Source of the DNA: Clostridiales bacterium
GTDB taxonomy: Bacteria > Bacillota > Clostridia > WRLR01
Assembly (NCBI GenBank): GCA_031263625.1
Contig: JAISFK010000384.1
Coordinates: 1-5,256 of the forward strand
Direction of reading: 5' to 3'
Length of the DNA stretch: 5,256 nt
A program made the position numbers and the translations under genes. The stretch's first letter is position 1. Each line of letters opens with the position of its first letter. The notes beneath the pieces are model-generated. The model was not told the DNA's origin, searched no databases, and saw only the letters and a list, made by a program, of their open reading frames with translations. This document shows positions 4,502-5,256 of this stretch, piece after piece.

Positions 4502-5256
4502 GTGAGAGAGTCTATCCACAAATACTTCAAGGTCGGCCTGATCTCGTTCATGGCGTACCCGTCGATCATGCGCGGCGACGACCCCGGCGCGCTGGAATAT
4601 CTGAAGAAGATCGCGACGGACGACTATTTCGACGCGATAGAGGTCACGTGGATCAAGGATCCCGCCATCCGCGCGAAGGCGGCCCGGCTGCTGGACATAT
4701 CGCACATGACGGTCTGCTACGGCGCGCAGCCGCGCCTGCTGACGACGGGCCTCAACGCCAACCACTTGGACGAGGCGGAGCGCCTGAAAGCCGAAGCCAC
4801 GCTCATCGAGGCCATCGACGAGGCCGAACAGCTGGGAGCGAAGGGCATCGCGTTCCTGTCTGGCAAGTGGGCGGCGGAAACTAGGGAGCGGTCATACGCG
4901 CAGCTGCTCAAAACGACGAAGCGGCTCTGCGGCTACGCGAAGGAAAAGGGCATGGGCGTCGAGCTGGAAGTGTTCGACTACGACATAGAGAAGGCGTCGC
5001 TGATCGGCCCGGCGCCATACGCCGCGCAGTTCGCGGCCGAGATGCGCTCCTGCTGCTGCAACTTCGGGCTCGTGATAGACCTGTCGCACATCCCGATGAC
5101 ATACGAGACGCCGGAATTTGTCGTCCGGACCCTGCGCCCGTACATAACGCACCTCCACATCGGCAACACGGTGTGCAAGGACCCGTCGGCGGAGGGCTAC
5201 GGCGACCAGCACCAGCGCTTCGGCTTCCCGAACGGCTCGAACGACACGGCGGAGCT
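4502..5256 (+). CDS. Sugar-phosphate isomerase/epimerase-like TIM barrel, 3' end beyond window
   Basis: The visible 251 codons read as a xylose-isomerase-type TIM barrel (AP endonuclease family 2 fold), a family of metal-dependent isomerases, epimerases and dehydratases acting on sugars or sugar phosphates. The start of the barrel is KVGLISFMAYPS (10-21). Barrel-strand ends carry likely metal ligands: Glu154 or Glu156 in VELEVFDYD, Asp193 and His196 in VIDLSHIP, His217 and His219 in ITHLHIGN, then GDQHQRFGFPNG (234-245), a typical loop in this family. GTG at 4502 is chosen because AAAGGA (4485-4490) precedes it by 11 bases and no ATG in frame lies nearby upstream. A longer overlapping plus-strand frame (4342-4884) is out of phase and lacks these motifs. 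It has its own promoter 120 bases upstream. Substrate is unknown; about 20-40 residues are probably missing, judged from family size. Confidence 0.9.
   Translation, partial: MRESIHKYFKVGLISFMAYPSIMRGDDPGALEYLKKIATDDYFDAIEVTWIKDPAIRAKAARLLDISHMTVCYGAQPRLLTTGLNANHLDEAERLKAEATLIEAIDEAEQLGAKGIAFLSGKWAAETRERSYAQLLKTTKRLCGYAKEKGMGVELEVFDYDIEKASLIGPAPYAAQFAAEMRSCCCNFGLVIDLSHIPMTYETPEFVVRTLRPYITHLHIGNTVCKDPSAEGYGDQHQRFGFPNGSNDTAE

Noticed and set aside
4342..4884. Plus-strand frame of 180 codons overlapping the isomerase
   Set aside because: It is out of phase with the TIM-barrel frame, and its product is Arg/Gly/His-rich without motifs.

Overview
The window is a bacterial, GC-rich segment with five credible protein genes and unusually repeat-rich intergenic DNA. 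Strong Shine-Dalgarno sites, an AraC regulator of the YesN-like type, a UlaG-type lactonase-fold hydrolase and a xylose-isomerase-type TIM barrel suggest a Firmicutes-like, carbohydrate-using bacterium, for example a relative of Paenibacillaceae or Clostridia. That placement is inference from gene style only.

Layout. On the minus strand, reading right to left, are a metallo-beta-lactamase-fold hydrolase of the UlaG type (3262-2435), a DNA cytosine-5 methyltransferase (2389-1439), about 530 bases without a confident gene (1438-911), and tatC (910 to the left edge, 3' end missing). On the plus strand, divergent from the hydrolase, are a short AraC-family regulator (3546-4244) and the 5' part of a sugar-phosphate isomerase/epimerase-like TIM-barrel gene (4502 to the right edge). 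The 283 bases between hydrolase and regulator hold an AT-rich divergent promoter patch. The 257 bases before the isomerase hold a good promoter, a perfect palindrome at the predicted transcription start and a hairpin-bearing leader.

How the genes fit together. The hydrolase, regulator and isomerase could form one sugar or sugar-acid utilisation locus: UlaG-like lactonases and xylose-isomerase-type epimerases occur together in ascorbate catabolism, and AraC proteins commonly control such loci. The substrate cannot be read from sequence. The methyltransferase has all the m5C motifs but no restriction partner in the window, and it has a less GC-rich composition than its neighbours, so it looks like an acquired orphan. 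tatC encodes the membrane receptor of the twin-arginine export pathway.

The most unusual signal is the repeats. Every larger intergenic gap contains its own degenerate short-period tandem repeat (7, 8, 9 or about 11 bases, several built on an AATG core). An 18-base repeat has also expanded inside the 3' end of tatC, giving the protein a hydrophilic tail of at least seven hexapeptides with Gly at position 3 and Ala at position 5. I see no clear new defence or mobile system; the window is mostly recognisable housekeeping and metabolic genes in a repeat-prone genome.
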